Shown: positions 9,646-17,363 of the stretch, piece after piece
How the letters are laid out: each line of letters opens with the position of its first letter
Numbering within the stretch: the stretch's first letter is position 1
DNA from: Oscillospiraceae bacterium
Lineage (GTDB): Bacteria; Bacillota; Clostridia; UBA1381; UBA9506
Length of the DNA stretch: 64,000 nucleotides
Assembly: GCA_015069045.1 (NCBI GenBank)
Contig: SVJJ01000008.1
Coordinates: 1-64,000, forward strand
Direction: 5' to 3'
The notes under the pieces: generated by a model
The model's database searches: none
What the model was told of the DNA's origin: nothing
Seen by the model: the letters and a program-made list of their open reading frames with translations, nothing else
Made by a program: the position numbers and the translations under genes

Positions 9646-9878
9646 AAAAATATGTGGAAAATTTTATACATCCTAAGTGTGAATGGTCTTTTGTGCGCTA
9701 TTAAGCACTGCGTTCTCATATACAGCGTCGCAAAACGCCCTTGAGTACACGCATTTTTATCCCTGATAAAATGAATGTCCAGCATTTATATTATGTATAG
9801 GATCTACCGTTAAAATTAATTTATATATGATAATTAATTAGAAACAAAGGTAAAAACTTATAGTTAGGAGAGGTTATT
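9646..9878 (+). other. Long untranslated leader of cpsC
   Basis: About 230 nt without an ORF between the promoter and the TTG start of cpsC. It contains short stem-loops (GTGC..GCAC near 9695-9710 and GCGT..ACGC near 9725-9740) in a locally GC-richer stretch. I do not recognise a known riboswitch class. Confidence 0.4.
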
Positions 9879-10586
9879 TTGAAAGAACAAATTGACATTG
9901 TTAAAGTGGTTAGACTACTTTTATTTAATTGGTGGCGGATTGTATTGGTAGCAATCGCAGGTGCTATTGTTGCCTTTTGCTATACAACGTATTTTATTCC
10001 CCCATCCTATACAGCTCGTGGCTCATTATATGTCAGCAATAACCAAAATAGTACTCATACAAATGTTAATCTGGCAGACCTTGCTAGCTCCCAACAGTTA
10101 GCGTTTACTTGTATAGAACTTTTAACTTCTGATACCTTTTTAACCAAAGTGGTTGATGAAAGCGCATTGCCCTATGCTCCAGAAAAATTGAAAACAATGA
10201 TTAGCATTAAGCCAATGAATGAAACAGAGGTTATTGAAATTAAGGCGGTTTCTCATGTTCCTACACATTCTCAGGTCATTGTAAACACTATGTTAAAATA
10301 TGCATCTGATGAAATTATTCGTGTTGTTGGTGGCGGTAATATCAAGGTTGTTGATGAAGCAATCCGTCCTGAACAACAATCAAACCTTGATGTTTCTCGT
10401 AATGCTATTTTAGGTTTTCTTTTTGGTGCCATTCTTTGCATGGTCATTATTTTTATTATAGATGCATGCGATACGCAAATTAAATGCGCGGAAGACTTGA
10501 TAGAAGTCAGCAAGTTGCCTCTATTGGGCATGATACCAAATATCGAACCCGCAGCAGTGGAGGAGAAAAAAAATGAAAAAAAATAA
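9879..10586 (+). CDS. Polysaccharide co-polymerase / BY-kinase modulator (Wzz, CpsC, YveK family)
   Basis: A 235-residue membrane protein with a transmembrane helix near residues 18-38, an extracytoplasmic domain, and a second helix near 170-192. A cytoplasmic tail of about 40 residues follows, where the CpsD kinase is expected to dock. It sets chain length or export of an extracellular polysaccharide and activates the kinase. The TTG start is supported by GGAGAGG at 9867-9873. It overlaps the next gene by 14 nt, so the two are probably translationally coupled. Confidence 0.85.
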   Translation: MKEQIDIVKVVRLLLFNWWRIVLVAIAGAIVAFCYTTYFIPPSYTARGSLYVSNNQNSTHTNVNLADLASSQQLAFTCIELLTSDTFLTKVVDESALPYAPEKLKTMISIKPMNETEVIEIKAVSHVPTHSQVIVNTMLKYASDEIIRVVGGGNIKVVDEAIRPEQQSNLDVSRNAILGFLFGAILCMVIIFIIDACDTQIKCAEDLIEVSKLPLLGMIPNIEPAAVEEKKNEKK

Positions 10587-11349
10587 AATTTTTGATTCGA
10601 TTATAAATCGAAATAAAAAGAATCAGCATACCCACATAGCTTTAGGTTCTAATATATTAAGTGAAACATCCCCATTTCATGTTGTTGAAGCATATAAAAC
10701 AGCCAGAACAAACATTATGTACACCTTGAGTAATGTGCTGGGTTGCAAGAAAATTTTAATTACCAGCGCATCGGTTGCAGAGGGTAAAACAACAACTTCG
10801 ACAAATTTGGCAATTGCTTTTGCGCAAGCAGGGGCACGGGTACTTATTATTGATGCTGATATGCGTCGCCCTAAAGTCCATCGATATTTAAAACTGCGCA
10901 ATGATAAGGGTTTGACAGAATATCTTGGCGGTTTTAATACTTTAGATGAGGTTATTCAACATTCTGACTATTCAGGTGTGGATTGTGTGACGGCTGGTCG
11001 TATTCCGCCCAATCCTTCCGAACTATTAATGTCATATTCAATGCAAGTTCTGTTAGATACTTGCGCAGATTCTTATGATTATATTTTTGTAGACTCCCCA
11101 CCAGTCAACACGGTAGCAGATCCTATTTCTATTGCCAGATTGATGACAGGTGCAATCTTTGTGGTTAGAAACAATCAAACAAGGGCAGAGGAATTGCTTC
11201 AGGCGATGGAATCCTTAAAAATTAGTGAAATCAAGATTTTAGGATATATATTAAATGGTTATTCTATGCTAAATGATTATTCTAGCAAAAGACGGTATCT
11301 GTATAAGTATCATTATAAATACCAGTACACGCAGGATGGTGTAAAGTAA
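10573..11349 (+). CDS. Bacterial tyrosine kinase (CpsD/YwqD family)
   Basis: A 258-residue cytoplasmic BY-kinase. Walker A is in SASVAEGKTTTSTNLA near residue 65, Walker A' in VLIIDADMRRPK near 95, and Walker B in YIFVDSPPV near 175. The C-terminus is a tyrosine cluster (YLYKYHYKYQY), the autophosphorylation tail typical of these enzymes. The kinase works with the membrane partner encoded just upstream. No CpsB-type phosphatase and no glycosyltransferase or polymerase genes follow, so the polysaccharide cluster it serves must lie elsewhere. Confidence 0.9.
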   Translation: MKKNKIFDSIINRNKKNQHTHIALGSNILSETSPFHVVEAYKTARTNIMYTLSNVLGCKKILITSASVAEGKTTTSTNLAIAFAQAGARVLIIDADMRRPKVHRYLKLRNDKGLTEYLGGFNTLDEVIQHSDYSGVDCVTAGRIPPNPSELLMSYSMQVLLDTCADSYDYIFVDSPPVNTVADPISIARLMTGAIFVVRNNQTRAEELLQAMESLKISEIKILGYILNGYSMLNDYSSKRRYLYKYHYKYQYTQDGVK

Positions 11350-11373
11350 TAGTGGGGTAATGGAGGGTTTTGT

Positions 11374-11847
11374 GTGCGCCTTAAGGGTATTTTGTGGATA
11401 CTTACACTTGCCTGGGCAACGATTATTTTTAGTTTTTCTGCCCAAACGGCAGAGAACTCCTCGGCCCTAAGCAGTTCTTTTACCTATAAAATTATTGAGA
11501 AAATTCCTTGCGTGCGGTTATTGCCAAAAATTCAACAAGAAAAACTCGAGAGCTTTGTTCATAATATTGTCCGCAAAACAGCTCATTTTTGTCTGTATGC
11601 AGTACTGGGATTATTGGTTTTTTTGTTATGTAAAAGCTACGGGTATATATTTTTAAAAGCTATGTGGATCTCATTACTGTCTTGTGCTTTATATGCCTTT
11701 TCAGATGAGATCCATCAATTATTTTCAGATGGACGCAGTTGCCAAGTGACCGATGTACTGCTGGATACAACGGGGGCTTTTTGTGGTATTGTATGCGGGC
11801 GGGGTATTATAAGTTTGCTAAAAAAGTGGCATAAAAAGGCTTCGTGA
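11374..11847 (+). CDS. VanZ-like family membrane protein
   Basis: A 157-residue membrane protein with about four helices and the VanZ-like signature segment RKTAHFCLYAVLG near residue 66, plus SDEIHQLFSDGRSCQVTDVLLDTTG near 110. VanZ-like proteins can give low-level teicoplanin resistance, but most chromosomal copies have no tested role. The GTG start follows GGAGGG. It lies 24 nt after cpsD and is probably co-transcribed. Confidence 0.85.
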   Translation: MRLKGILWILTLAWATIIFSFSAQTAENSSALSSSFTYKIIEKIPCVRLLPKIQQEKLESFVHNIVRKTAHFCLYAVLGLLVFLLCKSYGYIFLKAMWISLLSCALYAFSDEIHQLFSDGRSCQVTDVLLDTTGAFCGIVCGRGIISLLKKWHKKAS

Positions 11848-11924
11848 ACCTTACATCCGGTGTAACATATCAAGCAAGTTTAACTGAATAGTTGCCGTTT
11901 AGTGTAAAGAAATGAGGGCTCTCT

Positions 11925-12776
11925 GTGAATCAAATTGTTCTTCCATCTCGTGCAAAAATTAACCTTTCCCTTTTGGTTTTGGGCAAGCGTAGTGATGGGT
12001 ATCATAATATTAAGAGTCTCATGCAAACAGTAGAATTTGGAGACGAAGTGACAATTCGTTTGCGTGATGATGACAGTATTTATATTGAAAGCAATCTGCC
12101 GGAACTACCTGTGGATGAGAGAAATATCGTCTATCGTGCTGCGGTTTTGATGAAGCAAACATTCCAAATTTCACAGGGGTTTTCCATTTATATAAACAAA
12201 AGGATTCCGGTGGCAGCTGGTTTAGCAGGTGGCAGCGGCAATGCTGCTGCAACTCTCCGCGGTATTGACCAATTGTGTGGATTAAATTTATCAGAAGATA
12301 AATTAGCTGCCTTAGGTCTTACTTTGGGTGCAGATGTTCCTTTTTGTTTATATGGTAAACCGGCCCTGGCCGAAGGAATCGGGGAGCGACTCACGCCGGC
12401 AGTTGGGCTAACAAATTGTTACATCGTTTTAGTTAACCCTGGGGTGGGTGTGAGCACCGGTATGATTTATCAAGCTTTAGATGATAAAAATGTGCCATTT
12501 GATGACAATACAGAGCAGCTTTTGTCAGCATTAAAAAATGGCGATATCAAAAAGGCAGTATATTCAATGAATAATATGATGGAAACAGTAGCCATTAATT
12601 ATTGTCCGGCTATTTCCAATTTGTTAACAAGGCTGCTGGAAGCCGGTGCCTTGCATGCCATGATGAGCGGTAGTGGGGCAACTTGTTTTGGTGTTTTTAC
12701 CGAACAACCGGATGCAGTAAAATTACAACAACTATTTGGTGATGAGCTAGTGGCTATTACGAGACCTGTTATTTAG
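11925..12776 (+). CDS. ispE: 4-diphosphocytidyl-2-C-methyl-D-erythritol kinase
   Basis: GHMP kinase that phosphorylates CDP-ME in the non-mevalonate (MEP) isoprenoid pathway. At 283 residues it fits the family. The N-terminus ends its first strand in AKINLSLLVLGKRSDGYH; the ATP loop is PVAAGLAGGSGNAAA near residue 93; the C-terminal GHMP motif is MSGSGATCFGVF near 245. The GTG start lies after a GAGGG site. Its presence means isoprenoids come from the MEP pathway, consistent with ispA at 35 kb. Confidence 0.95.
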   Translation: MNQIVLPSRAKINLSLLVLGKRSDGYHNIKSLMQTVEFGDEVTIRLRDDDSIYIESNLPELPVDERNIVYRAAVLMKQTFQISQGFSIYINKRIPVAAGLAGGSGNAAATLRGIDQLCGLNLSEDKLAALGLTLGADVPFCLYGKPALAEGIGERLTPAVGLTNCYIVLVNPGVGVSTGMIYQALDDKNVPFDDNTEQLLSALKNGDIKKAVYSMNNMMETVAINYCPAISNLLTRLLEAGALHAMMSGSGATCFGVFTEQPDAVKLQQLFGDELVAITRPVI

Positions 12777-12795
12777 AAAGAAAGGGAGAAAGAAC

Positions 12796-13389
12796 ATGAA
12801 AAAAACCATATATTTGTTGACGATCATTTTACTTATAGCAACATATATTTTGTGCGGATGTACCGGCCAAGGGGAGAGCAAAACAGAGCATTCTTTTGTA
12901 CGGCTGACTTTAGAAGAAGGAGAGTTTATTATTGAATTGTATCCGGAAATAGCTCCCAAATCTGTTGCTTTATTTTTGCACTGTGTTGAGTCCGGTTACT
13001 ATAACGATAAAGTTTTTCATCGTACCATTCCCGGCTTGATTCAAGGCGGCTCTGCAGATGGTTTTGGTGTTGGTGGTTGTGGTAAAACAGTGGAAGGAGA
13101 GTTTACAGAAAACGGCTTTACCAACGACTTAAAACACGAACGGGGTGTTATTTCCATGGCACGTACCAGCGACCCCAACTCAGCCAGTGGCCAGTTTTTT
13201 ATTATGACGGATACACAAAGTTATTTAGATGGTAAATATGCCACCTTTGGTAAGGTTGTGGAGGGGATAGAACTGGCAGATAAAATTGCGGCTATGCCCA
13301 CACGAGGTTTTAACATGGATGAACTCACTACAAAGCCTGTTATTCAAAAGGCTGAGGTATTACAGGATTATACACCGTCGGGTGTATAA
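12796..13389 (+). CDS. Peptidyl-prolyl cis-trans isomerase, cyclophilin type, lipoprotein
   Basis: A 197-residue exported foldase. A signal peptide ends in a lipobox-like LCGC near residue 21-24, so it is likely anchored outside the membrane. The cyclophilin core follows: FHRTIPGLIQGG near 75, GVISMARTSDPNSASGQFFI near 115, and FGKVVEGIELADKI near 150. It follows ispE by 19 nt with its own GGGAGAAAG site, so it is probably in the same operon. Likely helps fold secreted proteins together with HtrA-type quality control. Confidence 0.9.
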   Translation: MKKTIYLLTIILLIATYILCGCTGQGESKTEHSFVRLTLEEGEFIIELYPEIAPKSVALFLHCVESGYYNDKVFHRTIPGLIQGGSADGFGVGGCGKTVEGEFTENGFTNDLKHERGVISMARTSDPNSASGQFFIMTDTQSYLDGKYATFGKVVEGIELADKIAAMPTRGFNMDELTTKPVIQKAEVLQDYTPSGV

Positions 13390-13496
13390 TCAGCGTATGT
13401 GTTAAAAAAATAGCAGGCGATATGTTACATAATCTCAATTGTCGACAGAAAATTATTGATAAATTGAGAAATTTTTAAAAAAATACTAAATAATAC

Positions 13497-13525
13497 TTGC
13501 ATATTTTGTTACAATATTGTAAAAT
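13497..13525 (+). promoter_or_regulatory. gap promoter
   Basis: TTGCAT (13497-13502), 17 bp, TAAAAT (13520-13525). Confidence 0.65.
13509..13522. promoter_or_regulatory. Perfect 14-bp palindrome overlapping the gap -10 box
   Basis: TTACAATATTGTAA, an exact inverted repeat covering the spacer and start of the -10 element: a good place for a repressor. The half-site is not a clear Rex or CggR site, so the regulator is unknown. Confidence 0.5.
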
Positions 13526-13567
13526 AGATATGATAATTAAATAACAATATTTTAGGAGGTATTACTA

Positions 13568-14581
13568 ATGGCAGTAAAAGTTGGTATTAACGGTTTTGGC
13601 CGCATTGGTCGTCTGGCTTTCAGACAGATGTTCGGTGCAGAGGGATATGAGGTTGTAGCAATCAATGACCTGACAAGCCCTAAGATGTTAGCTCATCTGC
13701 TTAAGTATGATTCTGCTCAGGGTAAATATGCTCTGGCTGACACAGTTTCTGCCGGTGATGATTCTATCACAGTTGATGGCAAAACTATTAAAATTTATGC
13801 TGAAAAAGACGCTGTAAACATTCCCTGGGGTGCTTTAGATGTAGATGTTGTATTGGAATGCACAGGTTTCTACACCTCTAAGGAAAAGGCTTCTGCTCAT
13901 TTAACTGCTGGTGCTAAGAAGGTTGTTATTTCTGCTCCGGCTGGTAACGATCTGCCTACAGTTGTTTACAATGTAAACCACAAGATTTTAACTAAGGATG
14001 ACAAAGTTATTTCTGCTGCATCCTGCACAACAAACTGCTTAGCTCCTATGGCTAAGGCCTTGAATGATTATATGCCTGTTGAAAGTGGTATCATGTCCAC
14101 TATTCACGCTTACACTGGCGATCAGATGATTTTGGATGGCCCTCAGAGAAAGGGTGATTTAAGAAGATCCAGAGCAGGTGCTGTTAACATTGTTCCTAAC
14201 TCTACCGGTGCTGCTAAAGCTATCGGTCTTGTTATACCTGAATTGAACGGCAAGCTCATTGGTTCTGCACAGCGTGTTCCTACCCCCACAGGTTCTACCA
14301 CTATTTTGGTAGCTGTTGTTAAGGGTAAGGCTACGGTTGAAGGTATTAATGCTGCTATGAAGGCGGCTGCTAATGAATCCTTTGCATATAACGAAGATGA
14401 AATTGTTTCTTCTGATATCGTAGGTAGCCGCTATGGTTCTATCTTTGATGCAACTCAGACCATGGTAACCAACATGGACAATGGTTATTCTCAGGTACAG
14501 GTTGTATCCTGGTATGATAATGAGAATTCCTACACTAGCCAGATGGTTAGAACCATTAAGTATTTCGCTGAACTGGGCTAA
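13568..14581 (+). CDS. gap: Glyceraldehyde-3-phosphate dehydrogenase, type I
   Basis: Glycolytic enzyme making 1,3-bisphosphoglycerate and NADH. At 337 residues it is full length. NAD-binding motif INGFGRIGR at residues 8-16; catalytic Cys in [12 protein letters not shown] near 153-157; catalytic His in HAYTGDQ near 180; C-terminal [13 protein letters not shown]. Strong AGGAGG site and codon use of a highly expressed gene. No pgk or tpi follows; a terminator closes the unit, so it is monocistronic. Confidence 0.97.
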   Translation: MAVKVGINGFGRIGRLAFRQMFGAEGYEVVAINDLTSPKMLAHLLKYDSAQGKYALADTVSAGDDSITVDGKTIKIYAEKDAVNIPWGALDVDVVLECTGFYTSKEKASAHLTAGAKKVVISAPAGNDLPTVVYNVNHKILTKDDKVISAASCTTNCLAPMAKALNDYMPVESGIMSTIHAYTGDQMILDGPQRKGDLRRSRAGAVNIVPNSTGAAKAIGLVIPELNGKLIGSAQRVPTPTGSTTILVAVVKGKATVEGINAAMKAAANESFAYNEDEIVSSDIVGSRYGSIFDATQTMVTNMDNGYSQVQVVSWYDNENSYTSQMVRTIKYFAELG

Positions 14582-14607
14582 GATTTAAAGAAAAAAGTTA
14601 CTTTGTG

Positions 14608-14645
14608 ATAAACCCCTAAGGGATATACATCCTTTAGGGGTTTAT
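14608..14645 (+). terminator. Terminator after gap
   Basis: Long inverted repeat ATAAACCCCTAA..TTTAGGGGTTTAT with a central loop. The T run is short. Confidence 0.7.
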
Positions 14646-14729
14646 GCATAAAAAGAAATAGATGGCTGATTAGCATTTTGTTTCAATCAATTGTTGTTTA
14701 AGATATTATAAAATTATTTCGTACAAAAA

Positions 14730-14759
14730 ACGGGCAAAACAGATATCTGTTTTGCCCGT
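14730..14759 (-). terminator. Terminator of the second SLH gene
   Basis: A 30-bp perfect palindrome (arms ACGGGCAAAACAGAT and its complement) just after the minus-strand stop, followed on that strand by TTTTTT. Confidence 0.85.
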
Positions 14760-14774
14760 AAAATATATAGTTTA

Positions 14775-16406
14775 CTATGCAATAGCGATAATTTGCTCAA
14801 TATCGGCTTTTTCAGCTGTCAAATAAGGCGTTTTAACTTCCTGGCCGGTAGCAATGTCCAGATAGAGTAATGTGCCATTTTTCAAGCTAATCTCGCCGCC
14901 TTCAATATTGTCTTGCGTTGCGAATAACTGCTTTACGGTTTTTGCATCTGCCATATTTGTAATTTGGCAAGCAACGCGCAGTGTATAACCATTTCCGTTT
15001 TCCCATAACAAGGAGGGATAGTATATAAATTCAACATTTGCACCAGAACGTTCCCAAACGATTTCTTTCAAGGATTGCAGAAATCCGATGAAAACGGAGC
15101 TATATTCTCTCGCAAAATTATAACTGTTTGTCGGCTTTTTAGTTTGTGTTAGGGGCGCTTTGCTATATACAATGTTTGGCATATTTTCAAGCATAACCTG
15201 AAAATCACCATATGGTATTTCGGTATATAACAAAGAATGGTTCTGTGCAACGGATTTACCGGTATATGGATTAATTTGTGTTGTAATATCAGATTGAGAA
15301 CCAATAAGATTGTCAAGCATTAAGCAAACAGCTGTAAACTCCCGTAGGGTAATGGGTGCTGATAAATCTTCTTTTAAAGTAATAATGCCCTTATCTTTAG
15401 CAAAGGTTAAGCAAATATTCATCATATCGGAAATTGAGTCGGGAAGACCATCTGTTTTGGAACCGTAAACCACACCATTTTTTGAAATAGAGATAAAGTG
15501 GTAGGTGAGTGTAGCTACTGTATCTCCAAAATTAGCAGCCTTATCTGCATATTCCAGGGTTAAATTTTTCTCCATTCCTAATCTATCACAAATAATGGAT
15601 AAATCACGAGCATAGGTATGTTCAAAATCGGCACGGTTACCAATTAAACCGGCATAAAGTAAATTTGTTTCTTCGCAACCAATACGAAGTGCAGCGCGTG
15701 CCATTTCGCCATTTGTTATAGTATCATTTGGGGCGTATAATTTTGTTGTTCCGTTTGCGTAAAACAGATTAAGACCATTATGCACATTTTCTAAAATTTT
15801 TGGACTAACAGCATTTGCAAATACGGTTTTATCTGGTTTCGGATTACGAGCACGAACAATTAAAACAGCAGCCTCAGCACGGCTGAGGGTATCATTAAAT
15901 CGAAGATTAATGCCATCGTCTCCTAACATTAAACCACTTTCGTATGCCCATGCAGCTGCTTGCGTATTGGCACTATATTGCGAAGTAATGATGGAAGGAG
16001 CATAAGCATCATTTGGCTGACCGTTGCGATTCCACAGAAGTTCAGCCACAAGACCACGGGTAATAGCAAGGTCGGGTTTAAACATGTTTGAGCCATCCTC
16101 CGGGAAACCGGACTTCATTATGTAGGTGTATGCCCAATGTGTTTCGGCAACATCACTATAATTTTCTTTGCGTAATTCTGAACCTGCTCCTAACATTTTA
16201 ACAAACTCAGCCCGTGTAACTGTGCCGTTGGGACGAAAAGTTCCGTCTACATATCCAGCTACAGTTCCATCTGCCACTAAAGTTTGCACATCTTTATATG
16301 CCCAGTGTCTTTCAGTTATGTCGCTGAAAGTTATAGCAGAAGCGGGCACTACAACGACGGATAACACGAGTATAACGGATAGAGCCATAACCAAAATTTT
16401 TCTCAT
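14775..16406 (-). CDS. Secreted SLH-domain surface protein
   Basis: A 543-residue exported protein. The ATG at 16406 is chosen because GGGGAGG lies just upstream and the signal peptide (MRKILVMALSVILVLS, cleaved near PASA) then starts correctly. N-terminal SLH repeats: FSDITERHWAYKDVQTLVA near residue 25, YSDVAETHWAYTYIM near 88, and a third repeat near 150-190. Degenerate SLH-like blocks recur near 210-260 and 350-370. The C-terminal about 150 residues match no domain I recognise. Likely an S-layer or wall-associated protein anchored at its N-terminus, the opposite arrangement to the SLH protein at 7.2 kb. Confidence 0.8.
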   Translation of the reverse strand: MRKILVMALSVILVLSVVVVPASAITFSDITERHWAYKDVQTLVADGTVAGYVDGTFRPNGTVTRAEFVKMLGAGSELRKENYSDVAETHWAYTYIMKSGFPEDGSNMFKPDLAITRGLVAELLWNRNGQPNDAYAPSIITSQYSANTQAAAWAYESGLMLGDDGINLRFNDTLSRAEAAVLIVRARNPKPDKTVFANAVSPKILENVHNGLNLFYANGTTKLYAPNDTITNGEMARAALRIGCEETNLLYAGLIGNRADFEHTYARDLSIICDRLGMEKNLTLEYADKAANFGDTVATLTYHFISISKNGVVYGSKTDGLPDSISDMMNICLTFAKDKGIITLKEDLSAPITLREFTAVCLMLDNLIGSQSDITTQINPYTGKSVAQNHSLLYTEIPYGDFQVMLENMPNIVYSKAPLTQTKKPTNSYNFAREYSSVFIGFLQSLKEIVWERSGANVEFIYYPSLLWENGNGYTLRVACQITNMADAKTVKQLFATQDNIEGGEISLKNGTLLYLDIATGQEVKTPYLTAEKADIEQIIAIA

Positions 16407-16446
16407 TTTTTTACATCCTCCCCGGTTATTTATTGTTAACATTTAT

Positions 16447-16475
16447 ATTGTAACATATTATTTATCATTATGCAA
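16447..16475 (-). promoter_or_regulatory. Promoter of the second SLH gene
   Basis: Minus strand TTGCAT, 17 bp, TACAAT. Confidence 0.6.
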
Positions 16476-16549
16476 GTGTACAAAAATAATTTGTAATTTA
16501 ATGTAATAGGTATTTAATGGAATAAAATTAACGAATTCTAAAAAAAGCC

Positions 16550-16578
16550 TTGACAAATTTAAAAAAAGTTGGTATACT
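16550..16578 (+). promoter_or_regulatory. Promoter of the tRNA-Ser pair
   Basis: TTGACA, 17 bp, TATACT, 20 bp before the first tRNA. Confidence 0.8.
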
Positions 16579-16598
16579 AACATATGTCGCTGGTAAAT

Positions 16599-16685
16599 GG
16601 AGAGGTGTCCGAGCGGTTTAAGGAGCTGGTCTTGAAAACCAGTGATGCGAGAGCACCGTGAGTTCGAATCTCACCCTCTCCGCCA
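16599..16685 (+). tRNA. tRNA-Ser (anticodon UGA)
   Basis: Acceptor stem GGAGAGG / CCTCTCC, anticodon loop CTTGAAA in a CTGGT/ACCAG stem, a long class-II variable arm, T-loop GTTCGAATC, and encoded CCA at 16683-16685. Decodes UCA and related Ser codons. Confidence 0.95.
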
Positions 16686-16723
16686 TCATTTTTCTTAATT
16701 TAATATGTATCATAATTCGACAC

Positions 16724-16815
16724 GGAGAAGTACTCAAGTTGGCCGAAGAGGCGCCCCTGCTAAGGGTGTAGGTCGGGAAACCGGCGCGAGAGTTCAAATC
16801 TCTCCTTCTCCGCCA
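16724..16815 (+). tRNA. tRNA-Ser (anticodon GCU)
   Basis: Acceptor stem GGAGAAG / CTTCTCC, anticodon loop CTGCTAA, long variable arm, T-loop GTTCAAATC, encoded CCA. Lies 38 bp after the first tRNA-Ser and is probably co-transcribed. Decodes AGC/AGU. Confidence 0.95.
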
Positions 16816-16817
16816 AA

Positions 16818-16860
16818 ATAGCGAATATTCACTTTAGTGAGTATTCGTTATTTTTTTGTA
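16818..16860 (+). terminator. Terminator after the tRNA pair
   Basis: Imperfect stem AATAGCGAATATTCAC / GTGAGTATTCGTTATT followed by seven Ts. Confidence 0.85.
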
Positions 16861-16861
16861 A

Positions 16862-16980
16862 AATCTGGATGATTTGAACTCGAGCGCCGAAGGTGCGATG
16901 CGCTAAGACTCTGTGAAGCCGAGGTTAAAGGGATGGCTGAACAGTAGTCGCAGCCATGGATAGCGGAGCAGTATACTTAC
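16862..16980 (-). other. GC-richer spacer with an inverted tRNA-Ser-like 3' fragment
   Basis: Read on the minus strand, 16870-16890 gives GGCGCTCGAGTTCAAATC, close to GGCGCGAGAGTTCAAATC of the neighbouring tRNA-Ser(GCU). No complete tRNA can be folded. The remainder has no ORF. Confidence 0.35.
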
Positions 16981-16991
16981 ATAAATATATA

Positions 16992-17027
16992 ATGCGGATT
17001 GACAGAATGTCAATCCGCATCTTTATC
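16992..17027 (+). terminator. Strong intergenic hairpin, possible terminator
   Basis: ATGCGGATTGAC / GTCAATCCGCAT with a 5-nt loop, followed by a T-rich stretch. Nearly symmetric, so it may act in either direction and end transcripts before the candidate RNA downstream. Confidence 0.65.
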
Positions 17028-17029
17028 TT

Positions 17030-17215
17030 TTGTAGCCCCGCCATGCCGTGTATAGGATTAATTTTTACCTGCCTAAGCAGGTGGGTATTCTCCCACACGT
17101 TTTATATGTCCCCTGGCCGATAAACGGGGGGCGTATATGCTGCGCATGGAGCCGAATTCCCTATTAATAAGTGTTGGTAAAATAAAAATCACTAATCACG
17201 CACATCGCAGGAAAA
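17030..17215 (+). ncRNA. Candidate structured non-coding RNA upstream of fructokinase
   Basis: A GC-richer block in AT-rich DNA that folds as a branched structure. CCATGC (17041-17046) pairs with GCATGG (17144-17149). CGTGT (17047-17051) pairs with ACACG (17095-17099), enclosing a CCTGC/GCAGG hairpin. TATATG (17103-17108) plus CCCC pairs with GGGG plus CGTATA (17132-17137). ATAGG (17052-17056) can also pair with CCTAT (17160-17164), crossing the outer helix as a pseudoknot would. Ends are uncertain. A clostridial RNA such as the raiA motif is one possibility; I cannot confirm the family. The separate fructokinase promoter downstream argues for an independent RNA rather than a riboswitch. Confidence 0.5.
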
Positions 17216-17299
17216 TTTTCTATTGTTATTATAACACTAAATGGAGAAAATATCAAGAGATATTTAAATATTTTTTGTTAAACTGTGTACGGTTTTGTC

Positions 17300-17328
17300 T
17301 TGAATTAATTTTATATATATGATACAAT
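17300..17328 (+). promoter_or_regulatory. Promoter of the fructokinase gene
   Basis: TTGAAT, 17 bp, TACAAT, 36 bp before the start. Confidence 0.65.
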
Positions 17329-17363
17329 ACATAAATAAAACGCATTAAGAAGCAAGGAGAAAA

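Noticed and set aside
9695-9745. A c-di-GMP riboswitch in the cpsC leader (GTCGCAAAACGC resembles part of GEMM)
   Set aside because: Only a short piece matches; the second conserved helix and tetraloop-receptor sequences are not found.
17137-17322. A 61-codon ORF upstream of fructokinase
   Set aside because: No ribosome-binding site, it overlaps the structured RNA candidate, and its composition is not protein-like.
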